Position numbers and translations under genes: made by a program | Part shown: piece by piece, positions 26,345 through 36,276 of the stretch | How the letters are laid out: each line of letters opens with the position of its first letter | Position numbering within the stretch: the stretch's first letter is position 1 | Notes under the pieces: generated by a model | What the model was told of the DNA's origin: nothing | The model's input: the letters and a program-made list of their open reading frames with translations, nothing else | Databases searched by the model: none | Source: Spirosoma panaciterrae DSM 21099 | GTDB lineage: Bacteria > Bacteroidota > Bacteroidia > Cytophagales > Spirosomataceae | Direction: 5' to 3' | Assembly (NCBI RefSeq): GCF_000374025.1 | Contig: NZ_KB893173.1 | Coordinates: 186,001-250,000 of the forward strand | DNA length: 64,000 nt

Positions 26345-27586
26345 ATGGAGCGCTTTACTGGACTGATTGGCATCGTCTTGATCCTGGGCATTGCTTATGC
26401 ACTTTCTGATAACCGAAAAGCTATTAATTTCCGAACCGTCGGCGTTGGCCTCGCCTTACAATTTGGCCTTGCTGTTTTTGTTCTGAAAACCCCGGTTGGG
26501 CAGCAGGTTTTCCAGACTATTGGCCATTTTGTAGAACGCCTGTTAGGGAAAGCAGCCAAAGGAGCTGAGTTTGTTTTTGCTCCCCTTGTCAACCCCGCTG
26601 CGCTAACTAAAGCGTTTGGTCCAGGCAACAACTTCATCTTCTTCTTCTCCATTATTCCAACCATCATCTTTGTTGCCGTATTGGTTAATATCCTTTATCA
26701 TTTAGGGATCATGCAACGGATTGTTGCCGTAATGGCTCGTGCCATGAAGTGGCTGATGGGGGTTAGTGGTGCCGAAGCCCTGTCGAATGTGGCCAGTACA
26801 TTCGTTGGTCAGGTGGAAGCCCAGATCATGATTAAACCGTATCTGAATGGGATGACCAATTCAGAGCTTCTGGCCAGCATGACCGGGTCCTTTGCCTGTA
26901 TAGCCGGTGGTGTTCTGGCCGTATACATCTCGCTGGGCGTTCCTGGCCCATACCTGCTGGCCGCCAGTATAATGGCTGCGCCGGGAGCCCTGGTAATCAG
27001 TAAGATTGTCATGCCGGAAACCCAGGTTTCTGAAACGCAGGGCACCGTAAAGGTTGAAATCAAGAAAATTCATGCAAATCTATTGGACGCTATTGCAGCA
27101 GGAGCCAGTGAAGGATTGAAAGTCGGCTTCAATGTTGTCGCTATGCTGATAGGCTTCATTGCTCTGATTGCGTTGCTCGATACCATTTTGTTTAAAATTG
27201 GCTTTTACCTGATCGGAATCGATTATCTGAGCTTAAATTTTTTGCTGGGTAAAGTATTCTCCATCTTCGCCTGGGCCATGGGTGTACCCAGCAAAGACGT
27301 ACAGACGGCTGGCGCCCTGATGGGTACCAAAATGGTAGTTAACGAGTTTGTTGCTTATCTGGATATGGTAAAAATCAAACAAACCCTCGACCCCAAAACG
27401 ATTGCCATCGTCAGTTTTGCTCTTTGCGGATTTGCCAATTTTAGCTCGATTGCGATTCAGGTAGGCGGCATTGGTGAACTGGCCCCAAAACGACGAAGCG
27501 ATTTGGCCCGTATTGGCTTTAAAGCTCTGATCTGTGGTACGCTGGCCAGTTATATGTCAGCGACATTAGCTGGACTGCTGTTATAA
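26345..27586 (+). CDS. Concentrative nucleoside transporter (NupC/CNT family)
   Basis: Inner-membrane symporter that takes up nucleosides with H+ or Na+. About eight to ten hydrophobic segments cover the 413 residues. Family motifs are visible: GAEFVFAPL, the substrate-binding GVSGAEALSNVASTFVGQVEAQ (CNT QTEAP-like helix), MTGSFACIAGGVLAVYISLGV, and near the end TIAIVSFALCGFANFSSIAIQVGGIGELAPKR. Start is ATG 26345. An ATG at 26333 is in another frame. A strong terminator follows. No nucleoside catabolism genes are adjacent. Confidence 0.93.
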   Translation: MERFTGLIGIVLILGIAYALSDNRKAINFRTVGVGLALQFGLAVFVLKTPVGQQVFQTIGHFVERLLGKAAKGAEFVFAPLVNPAALTKAFGPGNNFIFFFSIIPTIIFVAVLVNILYHLGIMQRIVAVMARAMKWLMGVSGAEALSNVASTFVGQVEAQIMIKPYLNGMTNSELLASMTGSFACIAGGVLAVYISLGVPGPYLLAASIMAAPGALVISKIVMPETQVSETQGTVKVEIKKIHANLLDAIAAGASEGLKVGFNVVAMLIGFIALIALLDTILFKIGFYLIGIDYLSLNFLLGKVFSIFAWAMGVPSKDVQTAGALMGTKMVVNEFVAYLDMVKIKQTLDPKTIAIVSFALCGFANFSSIAIQVGGIGELAPKRRSDLARIGFKALICGTLASYMSATLAGLLL

Positions 27587-27628
27587 ACCAGTCGGATTGA
27601 TCGATCAATTCGACTACCAATATCCCTG

Positions 27629-27664
27629 AAAGCCCTGCCCCGATACTGGAGGCAGGGCTTTTTA
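27629..27664 (+). terminator. Intrinsic terminator after the nucleoside transporter
   Basis: AAAGCCCTGCC (27629-27639) pairs perfectly with 27651-27661, ending in a five-T run. Confidence 0.92.
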
Positions 27665-27746
27665 TACACTACTATTTTTTCTTTCCATCGTTCAATCCTA
27701 CCTTCGACTCAAGCGTTTTTTGAATACCTTAACCCTTAGGCAACCC

Positions 27747-29438
27747 ATGATTCACACAAAACTCATTCCACGTACGGCGGAGGCTAATGAGCCCCCTCTC
27801 CTAATAAAATCGCTGCTGGCCCAATCCGCTCGGTATGAGCCGCATCGCGAAATTGTTTACCGGGATCTTTTTCGAATTAACTACACCCAGTTCAACGAGC
27901 GGGTTCGTCAACTGGCCAACGCTTTGACTACACTGGGAATAAAACCAGGGGATACGGTGGCCGTTCTGGACTGGGACAGCCATCGATACCTGGAATGCTT
28001 CTTCGGTGTAACGAGTCTTGGGGCTATATTGCATACGGTCAACATTCGTCTTTCACCTGCCCAGATTCTGTATACCATGAATCATGCGGAAGATAAAGCG
28101 GTACTGATTCATGAAGACTTCCTGCCGATTCTGAAGGCCATCAAAGGGCAACTACAAACGGTCGAAACATACATTATTCTTAGCGATAAAGTCTATAGCA
28201 CCGTTACAGAAACCCAGCCACTGCCCGAGCTACCCGACGGCTTTGCGGGCGAGTACGAAGCCTTGCTGAAAGAAGCCTCTACTGAGTATGATTTCCCAGA
28301 CTTAGACGAAAACACCTGGGCAACAACGTTTTACACGACAGGTACAACAGGTAACCCCAAGGGGGTTTACTTCTCCCACAGGCAGTTATTCATGCATACG
28401 ATGGGACTATTGACCTACCTGATCGGATACGAAGCCCTACCGTTCAAGTCCAGAAACGATGTGTACATGCCCATAACGCCCATGTTCCATGTGCATGCCT
28501 GGGGCTTTCCGTTTCTGGCTACGCTGATGTCGGCTAAGCAGGTATATCCGGGTAAATACGAACCAGAGATGCTGTGCCGACTGATTGTGACTGAAGGGGT
28601 TACCCTTTCCCACTGCGTTCCGACCATACTCACCATGCTCGTTGGCAGTCCGGCAGCGCAGAAATTCCGCGAAAATCTCAGCCGATGGAGTGTATTGATT
28701 GGCGGCTCGGCCCTTACCAAAGGGCTGGCCAAAGCCGCTATGGAACTGGGCATTAACATCCTGGCGGGATACGGTATGTCTGAGACCGCTCCTATCCTTA
28801 CTGTCGTTTACCTGAATGATACCGAACGTCAGTTACCGCTTGACGAACAAATCGACTTACGGGTACGAGCAGGCAGAATCGCCCCCTTTGTCGATGCTCG
28901 CTTAATGGACGACGAAGGTAATTTTGTGCCGCATGACGGCCATTCGCTGGGCGAAATCGTGGTAAGAACCCCATGGACAACCCAGGGCTATTACAACGAC
29001 CCCGAACGAGGTGCAGAGCTTTGGCGAGGTGGCTGGTTGCATACGGGCGATGTAGCGAGCATCACCCCCGACAACTGGGTAATGATTGCTGACCGTACTA
29101 AAGACGTTATCAAAACGGGTGGGGAATGGGTTTCCTCTCTGGACATGGAAAATGAACTTTCGCAGATCGAAGGCGTAGCTGAATCAGCCGTAGTTGGGCT
29201 GCCAGATGATCGTTGGGGAGAGCGTCCTTATGCACTCATTGTCAAGAAACCAGGTTACGAACTCTCCGCCGAAAGCATTCGGGCAAGCCTTCAGACGAAA
29301 GTGGATCGTGGAGAACTACACAAATGGTACGTGCCCGATCGAATTATTTTTGTCCCTGAAATCCCTAAAACAAGCGTCGGGAAAATTGATAAGAAACGGA
29401 TTCGGTCTGAGATGAAAGATCAACTTTTAGGAGCTTAA
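27747..29438 (+). CDS. Fatty acyl-CoA synthetase (AMP-binding family)
   Basis: Activates a fatty acid to its acyl-AMP and then acyl-CoA. The phosphate loop is YTTGTTGNPKG, followed by AGYGMSETAPI, the GWLHTGDV hinge region, DRTKDVIKTGGEWVSS, and the C-terminal catalytic Lys in PKTSVGKIDKK. At 563 aa it fits the medium/long-chain AlkK/FadD-like branch. A TTG at 27720 would add nine residues; the ATG at 27747 is preferred. No beta-oxidation genes are adjacent, so chain length is unknown. Confidence 0.92.
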   Translation: MIHTKLIPRTAEANEPPLLIKSLLAQSARYEPHREIVYRDLFRINYTQFNERVRQLANALTTLGIKPGDTVAVLDWDSHRYLECFFGVTSLGAILHTVNIRLSPAQILYTMNHAEDKAVLIHEDFLPILKAIKGQLQTVETYIILSDKVYSTVTETQPLPELPDGFAGEYEALLKEASTEYDFPDLDENTWATTFYTTGTTGNPKGVYFSHRQLFMHTMGLLTYLIGYEALPFKSRNDVYMPITPMFHVHAWGFPFLATLMSAKQVYPGKYEPEMLCRLIVTEGVTLSHCVPTILTMLVGSPAAQKFRENLSRWSVLIGGSALTKGLAKAAMELGINILAGYGMSETAPILTVVYLNDTERQLPLDEQIDLRVRAGRIAPFVDARLMDDEGNFVPHDGHSLGEIVVRTPWTTQGYYNDPERGAELWRGGWLHTGDVASITPDNWVMIADRTKDVIKTGGEWVSSLDMENELSQIEGVAESAVVGLPDDRWGERPYALIVKKPGYELSAESIRASLQTKVDRGELHKWYVPDRIIFVPEIPKTSVGKIDKKRIRSEMKDQLLGA

Positions 29439-29540
29439 CCATACTGCGGCTACTGGTATACCAGACGGCCGCGTCTGAACAAGACTTGTTTGATACCGCC
29501 TGGATGTGGCCATCCAGACTACATTCGCCAGACTATCTTC

Positions 29541-30032
29541 ATGACTCGAATTGGCCTTTTATCGGATACACACAGCTACCTCGACCCACAGATTTTCACT
29601 CATTTTGCCGAGTGTGATGAAATCTGGCATGCAGGAGACGTGGGTGTTCTTACCGTTGCTCAACAGCTTCGCGAATTTCGTCCATTGCGGATCGTATCGG
29701 GCAATATCGATCAGGAATCAGCAGACTTGCCCGCGAATCAACGATTTACTCTGGAAGGGCTTGATATTTGGATGACGCATATCGGTGGCACTCCGCCAAA
29801 ATACAATCCAGTAGTACGACCTGAGTTGCTGGCAAATCCACCCGATATTTTTGTTTGCGGCCACTCACACATTCTTAAGGTATCGCGCGATCCCGCGATA
29901 AACAAACTGCTCTACATCAATCCCGGAGCGGCAGGCAAAACAGGATTTCATGTTATGCGCACGGCAGTTCGATTTACGCTCAATTCCGGGCAGGTTCAGG
30001 ATATGCAGGTGATAGAGTTAGGTAAAAAGTAA
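29541..30032 (+). CDS. YfcE/MJ0936-family metallophosphoesterase
   Basis: Small cytoplasmic phosphodiesterase with a two-metal calcineurin-like fold. The five motifs are in order: GLLSDTHSY, HAGDVG, VSGNID, MTHIGG and CGHSH. The start at 29541 places motif I directly at the N-terminus as in homologues. An upstream GTG/ATG-type extension to 29490 adds only an unlikely 17 residues. At 163 aa it has normal length. Its TAA stop is part of the following bidirectional terminator. The physiological substrate of this family is not settled. Confidence 0.9.
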   Translation: MTRIGLLSDTHSYLDPQIFTHFAECDEIWHAGDVGVLTVAQQLREFRPLRIVSGNIDQESADLPANQRFTLEGLDIWMTHIGGTPPKYNPVVRPELLANPPDIFVCGHSHILKVSRDPAINKLLYINPGAAGKTGFHVMRTAVRFTLNSGQVQDMQVIELGKK

Positions 30033-30085
30033 TGCCAATAAAAAAAGGGATTCTCGAACGAGAATCCCTTTTTTTATTGGCATTA
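30030..30085. terminator. Perfect 27-bp bidirectional terminator overlapping a stop codon
   Basis: Bases 30030-30056 and 30059-30085 are perfectly complementary around AA, with A7/T7 tracts flanking GGGATTCTCG. The left arm begins with the TAA stop of the phosphoesterase, and the right arm ends 4 nt before the ftsH stop. It serves both converging genes. Confidence 0.93.
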
Positions 30086-30088
30086 CTT

Positions 30089-32119
30089 TTAGATGGGCAG
30101 TGATTCTGGCTCGGTTTCGGCCGGTTTCGACTCTTTACCGATTTCTTCTTTTATTTCTTCTGCCGTGCCTTTATTCTTATAAGCCTGATAGACCGTTTCC
30201 CGTTCGAATGGCCGCTTGCCAATCAAACGAACCAAGTCGTTCTGATATAGAATCTCTTTTTCAAGCAACTCTTTGGCAATCACTTCCAGTGCTTCCCGCT
30301 TGTCGGTCAGCAAACCTTTGGTACGGGTATAAGCCTCATCCACAATCTTCCGAACTTCTTCGTCGATGTGTTTAGCCGTCTCTTCAGAATATGGCTTGTT
30401 GAACGCGTAATCCGATTGTTTCGAATCGTAGAACGACACATTACCGATTTTATCGTTCATGCCATACATGGTCACCATACTGTAGGCCAGCTTAGTGATC
30501 CGTTCCAGATCGCTCAGGGCACCCGTCGATACTTTTCCAAAGATCAGATCTTCGGCAGCACGGCCTCCCAAAGCCATACACATTTCATCCATGAGCTGCT
30601 CTGTACGGTACAGATACTGTTCACGTGGTAGATACTGCGCGTAACCCAGAGCGGCTACACCACGGGGCACGATGGTCACCTTCACGAGTGGATCGGCATG
30701 TTCGAGAAACCAGCCTGCTACCGCATGTCCGGCTTCATGATAGGCGACAATCTCTTTCTCTTCAGGTGAGATGATCTTGTTCTTTTTCTCTAAACCACCG
30801 ATGACCCGGTCCATAGCGTCCTGAAAATCCTTCATGTCGACGGCTTCCTTGTCACTACGGGCAGCAATCAGGGCAGCTTCGTTACAGACGTTGGCAATTT
30901 CAGCCCCGGCAAATCCTGGAGTCTGAGCAGCCAGTTCTTTCGGGTCTACATCAGCGGCTAGCTTGATCGGTTTCAGGTGCACCCGGAAAATAGCTTCACG
31001 CCCAATAATATCGGGTTTATCGATGCTGATTTGACGGTCGAAACGGCCAGGGCGCTGCAAGGCTGAATCCAGTACATCAGGGCGGTTCGTTGCAGCCAGG
31101 ATAATAATACCCGAGTCTGTAGCAAAACCATCCATCTCAACCAGTAATGAGTTCAAGGTGTTCTCGCGTTCATCATTGGCACCCGGCATTGAACCACGGC
31201 CACGAGAGCGGCCAACGGCATCAATTTCGTCAATGAAGATAATACAGGGCGCTTTCTCTTTTGCCTGTTTAAACAAATCACGCACCCGGGCAGCACCCAC
31301 CCCAACAAACATTTCAACGAAATCGGAGCCCGAAAGCGAGAAGAACGGCACACCTGCTTCACCGGCTACAGCCTTGGCAAGCAAGGTTTTACCCGTACCT
31401 GGAGGGCCAATCAACAACGCTCCTTTCGGAATTTTGGCTCCTAGCTTGGTAAACTTGGTTGGATTTTTCAGGTAATCAACGATCTCCTTAATTTCTTCCT
31501 TGGCCTCATCCAGGCCGGCCACATCGTTGAAGGTGATTTTCACTTTATTATCGGCATCAAACAAAGCGGCTTTCGACTTACCGATGTTGAAAATCTGCCC
31601 GCCAGGGCCACCAGCACCCGACATACGTCCCAGCAGGAAATACATCGCCAGTATCATAACGATCAGGAAACCCCAGGTACTGATGATGCTCCCAAAGTCG
31701 CTGCGCTGTTCGAATCGGTAATCCACCTTTTCATTATCAGGAACTCCCTGCTGCATCGCATCAAGGTCCTTCTTAAACGTTTCGCCCGATGCGATCTGAA
31801 ATTGAAAATGAGGGCCTCGGTTAGAACCGAAATACGGTTTGTCTGCAAACAGGTTTCGGTATTTGGGGCTTTGCGCAGCCTGTGGCGTAAGCGTTACCTC
31901 CGCGATTTTGTCATTGACCACTACAACCTCGGCCACTTCATGTTCTTTCACCATCCGCTCAAACCGCTTCTGGGTTGTTTCCTGCGTGGAGGAGCTTTTG
32001 TTAAAGAACGTAATGCCAAGGATGGCGGCAATGAGCAAAGCAACAATCCAACCCTGAAAATTGGGCTTACGTGGCCCACCACGGGGTACTAACGGATTTC
32101 TATTATTGTTTTCTGCCAT
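30089..32119 (-). CDS. ftsH: ATP-dependent zinc metalloprotease FtsH
   Basis: Membrane-anchored AAA+ protease for quality control of membrane and short-lived proteins. A first transmembrane segment lies at about 24-40 ([16 protein letters not shown]), a periplasmic domain follows, and a second segment at about 147-167. The Walker A motif GPPGTGKT is at 238-245, Walker B is [11 protein letters not shown], then the SRH region ([19 protein letters not shown]). The zinc site HEAGH is at 461-465. At 676 aa it is full length. It follows rsfS on the same strand with a gap of about 150 nt, a frequent Bacteroidota order. Confidence 0.97.
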   Translation of the reverse strand: MAENNNRNPLVPRGGPRKPNFQGWIVALLIAAILGITFFNKSSSTQETTQKRFERMVKEHEVAEVVVVNDKIAEVTLTPQAAQSPKYRNLFADKPYFGSNRGPHFQFQIASGETFKKDLDAMQQGVPDNEKVDYRFEQRSDFGSIISTWGFLIVMILAMYFLLGRMSGAGGPGGQIFNIGKSKAALFDADNKVKITFNDVAGLDEAKEEIKEIVDYLKNPTKFTKLGAKIPKGALLIGPPGTGKTLLAKAVAGEAGVPFFSLSGSDFVEMFVGVGAARVRDLFKQAKEKAPCIIFIDEIDAVGRSRGRGSMPGANDERENTLNSLLVEMDGFATDSGIIILAATNRPDVLDSALQRPGRFDRQISIDKPDIIGREAIFRVHLKPIKLAADVDPKELAAQTPGFAGAEIANVCNEAALIAARSDKEAVDMKDFQDAMDRVIGGLEKKNKIISPEEKEIVAYHEAGHAVAGWFLEHADPLVKVTIVPRGVAALGYAQYLPREQYLYRTEQLMDEMCMALGGRAAEDLIFGKVSTGALSDLERITKLAYSMVTMYGMNDKIGNVSFYDSKQSDYAFNKPYSEETAKHIDEEVRKIVDEAYTRTKGLLTDKREALEVIAKELLEKEILYQNDLVRLIGKRPFERETVYQAYKNKGTAEEIKEEIGKESKPAETEPESLPI

Positions 32120-32266
32120 TTTTTCAGGTTATACAAAACGGATTTCAAAAAGTAACACCGTTTTACAAGTGAATGTTTCTTTAGTGATTCGGTTAGGACA
32201 AACGGTTCAACAAGTCGATAAACGGACCAAAATCAAGCGTGTTTAATCAACACGTTCTTTTAAGGT

Positions 32267-32662
32267 TTACGATGCGGGCGTCAATTCATTATCTTCGACT
32301 ACATGAATTTCGGCATCCCCCCATAATTGCTCCAGATCATAAAAAGCACGACGCTCTTTTTTAAAGACATGGGCAACTACATCGACATAATCCAGCAGGA
32401 TCCATTCACGGTTCATTTTCCCCTCTTTATGCCAGGGGTCTTGTTTGCTGGCTTTATACACTTCTTCTTCAATAGACGTTGAGATGGCATCAATTTGCGT
32501 ATCGGAATTACCCGAACATATTACAAAGTAATCACAGATGGCATTTTTAACGTTGCGAAGGTCCATAACAACGATGTCCTGCGCTTTTTTTTCCTGCATC
32601 CCGCGAACAACGAAGTCACGAATTTGCTCAGCGGTAAACTCTTTATTGTTGTTTATTCTCAT
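32267..32662 (-). CDS. rsfS: Ribosomal silencing factor RsfS
   Basis: Binds uL14 and blocks subunit joining when nutrients are low. The 131-aa product carries the family pattern: KKAQDIVVMDLRNVKNAICDYFVICSG early, then SNTQ-like SDTQIDAIS, EWILLDYVDVVAHVF and FYDLEQLWGDA. It is encoded upstream of ftsH on the same strand and divergent from birA. A weak hairpin (32238-32254) in the gap to ftsH could attenuate read-through. Confidence 0.95.
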   Translation of the reverse strand: MRINNNKEFTAEQIRDFVVRGMQEKKAQDIVVMDLRNVKNAICDYFVICSGNSDTQIDAISTSIEEEVYKASKQDPWHKEGKMNREWILLDYVDVVAHVFKKERRAFYDLEQLWGDAEIHVVEDNELTPAS

Positions 32663-32765
32663 GCTTTCGGTTTAACATTGCCATACTAATCAGCGGGTAC
32701 CTTGCCTGAAGGGCAATTTGCCCGAAGCACCATTCATTAGCTTAACTACTAAACTATACAATATT

Positions 32766-33539
32766 TTGTACAAAATCTATCCCAAAACGCTTTTTCTTGG
32801 ACAAATAATCCAATATCTGCCAAGCTGTCAGTCTACAAACGACGAAGCGTCTGCTTTGATTGCTCATTCCGACCCTGCGGAAGGTACCCTTGTCATAACC
32901 GACAATCAGACTGCCGGCCGCGGGCAACGTGGTAATCAATGGGAAGCACAAGCCGGGCAAAATCTAACTGTTTCGGCTATTCTACGGCCTGTTTTTTTAT
33001 CGGCCAGCGAACAGTTCTGGTTAAACATTGCCCTATCACTCGGCATTTACGATACGTTACAGCCACTGCTTGGTGATGCTCTCCGGGTTAAATGGCCCAA
33101 CGATATATACGTCGGCAATCAAAAATTAGGTGGAATACTTATTGAAAATATATTACACGGTTATAACATCGAATGGTCGATCGTCGGTATGGGGCTCAAC
33201 ATCAACCAGACGGAATTTGGTTACTCCACGGCCACATCCCTTCAGTTGCAATCGCCCCTATCCAATACCTATGATTTACCCGGTCTGCTGAGTCGCCTGT
33301 GCGAAACCCTGGAGCAGCGCTATTTGCAGTTACGTTCGGGCCAACGGGATACGCTAAAAATTAATTACTTACAAATTCTTTATCGCTACCAGGAAGAACA
33401 TCCGTTTGAAAGCGAAGGCCAGGTATTTCGTGGTACAATCGTTGGCGTAGATGCCACCGGACGTCTGGCCATTGCCACCGATGGTCAGGTAAGATATTTT
33501 GGGTTTAAAGAAGTAAGCTTTGGGATGCAAGATGTATGA
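32766..33539 (+). CDS. birA: Biotin-[acetyl-CoA-carboxylase] ligase
   Basis: Attaches biotin to the carrier domain of acetyl-CoA carboxylase via biotinyl-5'-AMP. It lacks the N-terminal DNA-binding domain of E. coli BirA, as is usual in Bacteroidota, so it is a ligase rather than a repressor. Motifs: SCQSTNDEA, TAGRGQRGNQW (biotin loop), VKWPNDIYV and LGGILIEN with the catalytic Lys region. No ATG is available. I choose TTG at 32766 (YKIYPKTLF follows). A TTG at 32718 would add 16 residues. The last codons (GMQDV and stop) lie inside a heptamer-built inverted repeat. Confidence 0.92.
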   Translation: MYKIYPKTLFLGQIIQYLPSCQSTNDEASALIAHSDPAEGTLVITDNQTAGRGQRGNQWEAQAGQNLTVSAILRPVFLSASEQFWLNIALSLGIYDTLQPLLGDALRVKWPNDIYVGNQKLGGILIENILHGYNIEWSIVGMGLNINQTEFGYSTATSLQLQSPLSNTYDLPGLLSRLCETLEQRYLQLRSGQRDTLKINYLQILYRYQEEHPFESEGQVFRGTIVGVDATGRLAIATDGQVRYFGFKEVSFGMQDV

Positions 33540-33605
33540 TGTATGATATAGGATGTATGGCTAGTATTAAATACATCATACATCATACATCTTGCATCAT
33601 ACATC
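33524..33605. repeat. Heptamer-built inverted repeat spanning both stop codons (birA / phosphatase)
   Basis: The left arm is GATGCAA, GATGTAT, GATGTAT, GATATAG, GATGTAT (33524-33558). The right arm is ATACATC three times, TTGCATC, ATACATC (33571-33605). The stop codons of both converging genes and the last five birA codons lie inside the arms. Confidence 0.92.
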
Positions 33606-35271
33606 ACTTTAAGGCTTCTTCCACTGGATTCCCAATGCATCCGTTTGGTTCAAGCAGTTTTAGCAGAGCCGTGATGGTTGGTGCAATGTCATGAATATGC
33701 GTACGACGGAGCGTTTGACCGGGCTTGATGCCCCAGCCATATAGCAAAAAGGGAACATGGGTATCATACGCATAGGTAGTACCATGCGTAGTTCCTTTCG
33801 ATCGGCCTTCCAGCCAGCCGGGTGGCTGCATCACATAAAAATCGCCACTCCGGTTTGGGTGGTAAACGTTACGAAACAAATTCTCCTGTAATAATGGCAA
33901 CGCTTCAGCACCAAGATTATGCAGATTAACCACGTTAACGACTGCTTTTTGCTTTAGTAAGGTTGCCTGTAAGAGTTCATAGACCTGCTGGATCGGGATT
34001 TTCTTTTCGGTCAATAAGTTATGGTTCAGGTAAATCTGCTGATTAATATACGACAGCATCCATTGCCCTGGGCCGTAGGCTTTTTCGAGCGTGGTTTTCA
34101 CGGTTTCACCGATCTCGCCATAGCTTCTGGTGCCCGATGGAATCCGGTATTCCTGCAAAAACCCCGGTACGTCGACAACGCCATGATCGGCCGATAGGAA
34201 CGCTACCCATTGTCCCTGTCCGACTGTTGCATCCAGTTGCGAGAAAATATCCGCCAACTGTCGATCGAGTCGTATGTAGTTATCTTCTGTTTCAACGGCA
34301 TGAGTGCCAAAGGCATGACCAATATAATCGGGGGAGGAAAAGCTCAGGCAAAGCATGTCGGTTACCTCATGTTGGCCCAACTGTTCGCCTTTCAAGGCAG
34401 CCAGAGCGAATTCTTTTGTGATCTGATCGCCATAGGGGCTGGTACGAAGCACCTCATATTTACTCCCCCCCGTCTGAACAGCAAACTCGTGCGGAAAAAC
34501 AGCTTTTGCCTCGCCTGGCATCGAATTTTCGTAGGGTTTATCATCGGCCGTGCTTTCTGTGTACTGGTTCATGGGCAGAGTAGTCTCCCATTTTTGAGTC
34601 AGGAATTGATCGCCTAGCTTACGCGCATTGAAATCCTGTACCCACTTCGGCAATTCATTTTGATAAAATGTACTGCTGATGAAATTACCATCTTTCGAAT
34701 CGAACCAGTAGGCGGCATTTGCCGAATGGCCAGCTGGCAGAATAGCCCCCCGATCTTTCAGCGCAATACCAATCACTTTCGACCGACCATCAGTAGCCAG
34801 TTTCAGTTGATCGCCAATGGTGGTTACCAGCAAGTTTCGGGGCGACATTTTCCCGGCGGTTCCGGTATTGCCAACGGTATTGACGGTCGTGTCTTCGGCG
34901 CAATAGAGCAAACGACCAATGTTCCGTTCGTAGAAATCATTCCCAACAATGCCATTCAGCGCGGGAGCCGAACCCGTATAGATAGCCGCGTGACCCGGAC
35001 CGGTATACGTAGCCGCATAATGATAGTGATTATTCCGGGCATTGAACCCACCATCCATCATCCGTCGGAACCCACCCGTGCCAAATTTGTTGTAGTATCG
35101 ATACAAATAGTCATATCGCATCTGGTCAACGACAATACCCACTACTAGTTTGGGCCGGGTCAGCGCTGGCCCGGCAGTTGATTTGGGCGTTGAAGTAGCC
35201 TGTTGTTTGGGTTGAGCGAAAGCAGTAAGTGCTGCTAAAGGGATTAGAAAAGCAGAAGTAATCAGGCGCAT
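33604..35271 (-). CDS. PafA-like secreted alkaline phosphatase (alkaline phosphatase superfamily)
   Basis: Probable periplasmic phosphomonoesterase that releases phosphate. The ATG at 35271 gives a Sec signal (MRLITSAFLIPLAALTAFAQ). The frame extends to 35370, but that segment is not signal-like. Superfamily motifs: VVGIVVDQMRYDYL (metal-binding Asp), ATYTGPGHA with the nucleophilic Thr, GIVGNDFY with Asn, and ALKDRGAILPAGH with the Lys and Arg that mark PafA-type enzymes. FLSADHGVVDVPGF and THVPFLLYG carry the distal metal ligands. The length (555 aa) fits PafA. An exact -7 box (TACATTTG) lies upstream. A phosphodiesterase activity cannot be excluded. Confidence 0.88.
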   Translation of the reverse strand: MRLITSAFLIPLAALTAFAQPKQQATSTPKSTAGPALTRPKLVVGIVVDQMRYDYLYRYYNKFGTGGFRRMMDGGFNARNNHYHYAATYTGPGHAAIYTGSAPALNGIVGNDFYERNIGRLLYCAEDTTVNTVGNTGTAGKMSPRNLLVTTIGDQLKLATDGRSKVIGIALKDRGAILPAGHSANAAYWFDSKDGNFISSTFYQNELPKWVQDFNARKLGDQFLTQKWETTLPMNQYTESTADDKPYENSMPGEAKAVFPHEFAVQTGGSKYEVLRTSPYGDQITKEFALAALKGEQLGQHEVTDMLCLSFSSPDYIGHAFGTHAVETEDNYIRLDRQLADIFSQLDATVGQGQWVAFLSADHGVVDVPGFLQEYRIPSGTRSYGEIGETVKTTLEKAYGPGQWMLSYINQQIYLNHNLLTEKKIPIQQVYELLQATLLKQKAVVNVVNLHNLGAEALPLLQENLFRNVYHPNRSGDFYVMQPPGWLEGRSKGTTHGTTYAYDTHVPFLLYGWGIKPGQTLRRTHIHDIAPTITALLKLLEPNGCIGNPVEEALK

Positions 35272-35306
35272 AGAGCCGTTTCGTTGATCGTTAAGGTAAC
35301 TTGCTG

Positions 35307-35314
35307 CAAATGTA
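35307..35314 (-). promoter_or_regulatory. -7 element (TACATTTG) for the PafA-like gene
   Basis: Exact TAnnTTTG on the minus strand, 35 nt upstream of the start. No -33 box at standard spacing. Confidence 0.5.
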
Positions 35315-35484
35315 CAAAACAAAAGCAGAGGGTTATGGATTGCCCAAAATGAAGACATAGGAAATGGCACTTCGTCAGAAAACGGACAGTGCGTTTCAGG
35401 CTATATTTCCTGGCGTCTTTTTTAGGGGCCATTTGTTAAAACCTGCCTAATCTTGTTCAAACTATTCTAATTTGATCCATAATT

Positions 35485-36276
35485 ATGATTCAAATTACTG
35501 GACCTGCTACTTTCTGGCTAACAGCAGTTCTCTTTTTCATCGCCATTTTTGGACGTTATGTGCTGTTCTCGATTGTTTTCTGGTGGGTGTTCAAGGTATC
35601 GATGAAAGATCAGTTTGCCAGTCGTGAAGTGCAGCTACGGCCTCGTAAAGCGGGCCAGGACTGGCGTGAAATTGGCTGGTCGGCCGTTACATCTTTAATT
35701 TTCACGGCAATTGCCATGGGGGTTATATTAGCTTATCAGGCAGGGTTTACCCAAATTTATACTGACATACATCGCTATTCGCTGCTTTGGTATCCGGTTA
35801 GCATTTTGGTTGTATTGTTTATCCACGAAACCTATTATTACTGGCTTCATCGCTGGATGCACCAGCCTGGTATTTACCGTTGGGTTCATAAAACCCACCA
35901 TGACAGTCTGACAACATCCCCCTGGACTGCCTTTTCGTTTCACCCGCTTGAGAGTACACTACAGGCGATTATCATTCCAGCCTTAACGTTCGTTATTCCT
36001 TTACATCTGACAGCCGTTGGTCTGATATTGATTCTCATGACCCTATCGAGTGCTGTCAATCATCTGAATACAGAAATTTATCCCAAAAACTTTGACCATC
36101 ACTGGCTGGGTCGCTGGCTAATTGGCGCTACCCACCATAGCCTGCACCACACGCAGTTTCGATTTAACTACGGCCTCTATTTTACGTTCTGGGATAAGTG
36201 GATGAAAACCGAAAGCCCGGATTTTCACCGGACATTTGGCGAGAAAACAAGTAACAGTATTAGCAGCGAGAAGTAA
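35485..36276 (+). CDS. Fatty acid hydroxylase / sterol desaturase family membrane protein
   Basis: Integral membrane di-iron oxygenase. The histidine clusters are complete: HETYYYWLHRWMH, HKTHHDS and the C-terminal HHWLGRWL...THHSLHHTQF. Four or so hydrophobic segments lie at about 10-35, 72-92, 110-130 and 160-190. At 263 aa it is typical. Bacterial members hydroxylate or desaturate fatty acids, carotenoids or sphingoid lipids; no pathway gene sits beside it to decide. Its stop codon lies at the edge of an inverted repeat shared with the converging prenyl synthase gene. Confidence 0.88.
   Translation: MIQITGPATFWLTAVLFFIAIFGRYVLFSIVFWWVFKVSMKDQFASREVQLRPRKAGQDWREIGWSAVTSLIFTAIAMGVILAYQAGFTQIYTDIHRYSLLWYPVSILVVLFIHETYYYWLHRWMHQPGIYRWVHKTHHDSLTTSPWTAFSFHPLESTLQAIIIPALTFVIPLHLTAVGLILILMTLSSAVNHLNTEIYPKNFDHHWLGRWLIGATHHSLHHTQFRFNYGLYFTFWDKWMKTESPDFHRTFGEKTSNSISSEK

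Noticed and set aside
33524..33605. Tandem heptamers as a CRISPR array
   Set aside because: Units are only 7 nt with no spacers, the second block is the reverse complement of the first, and no cas gene is present.
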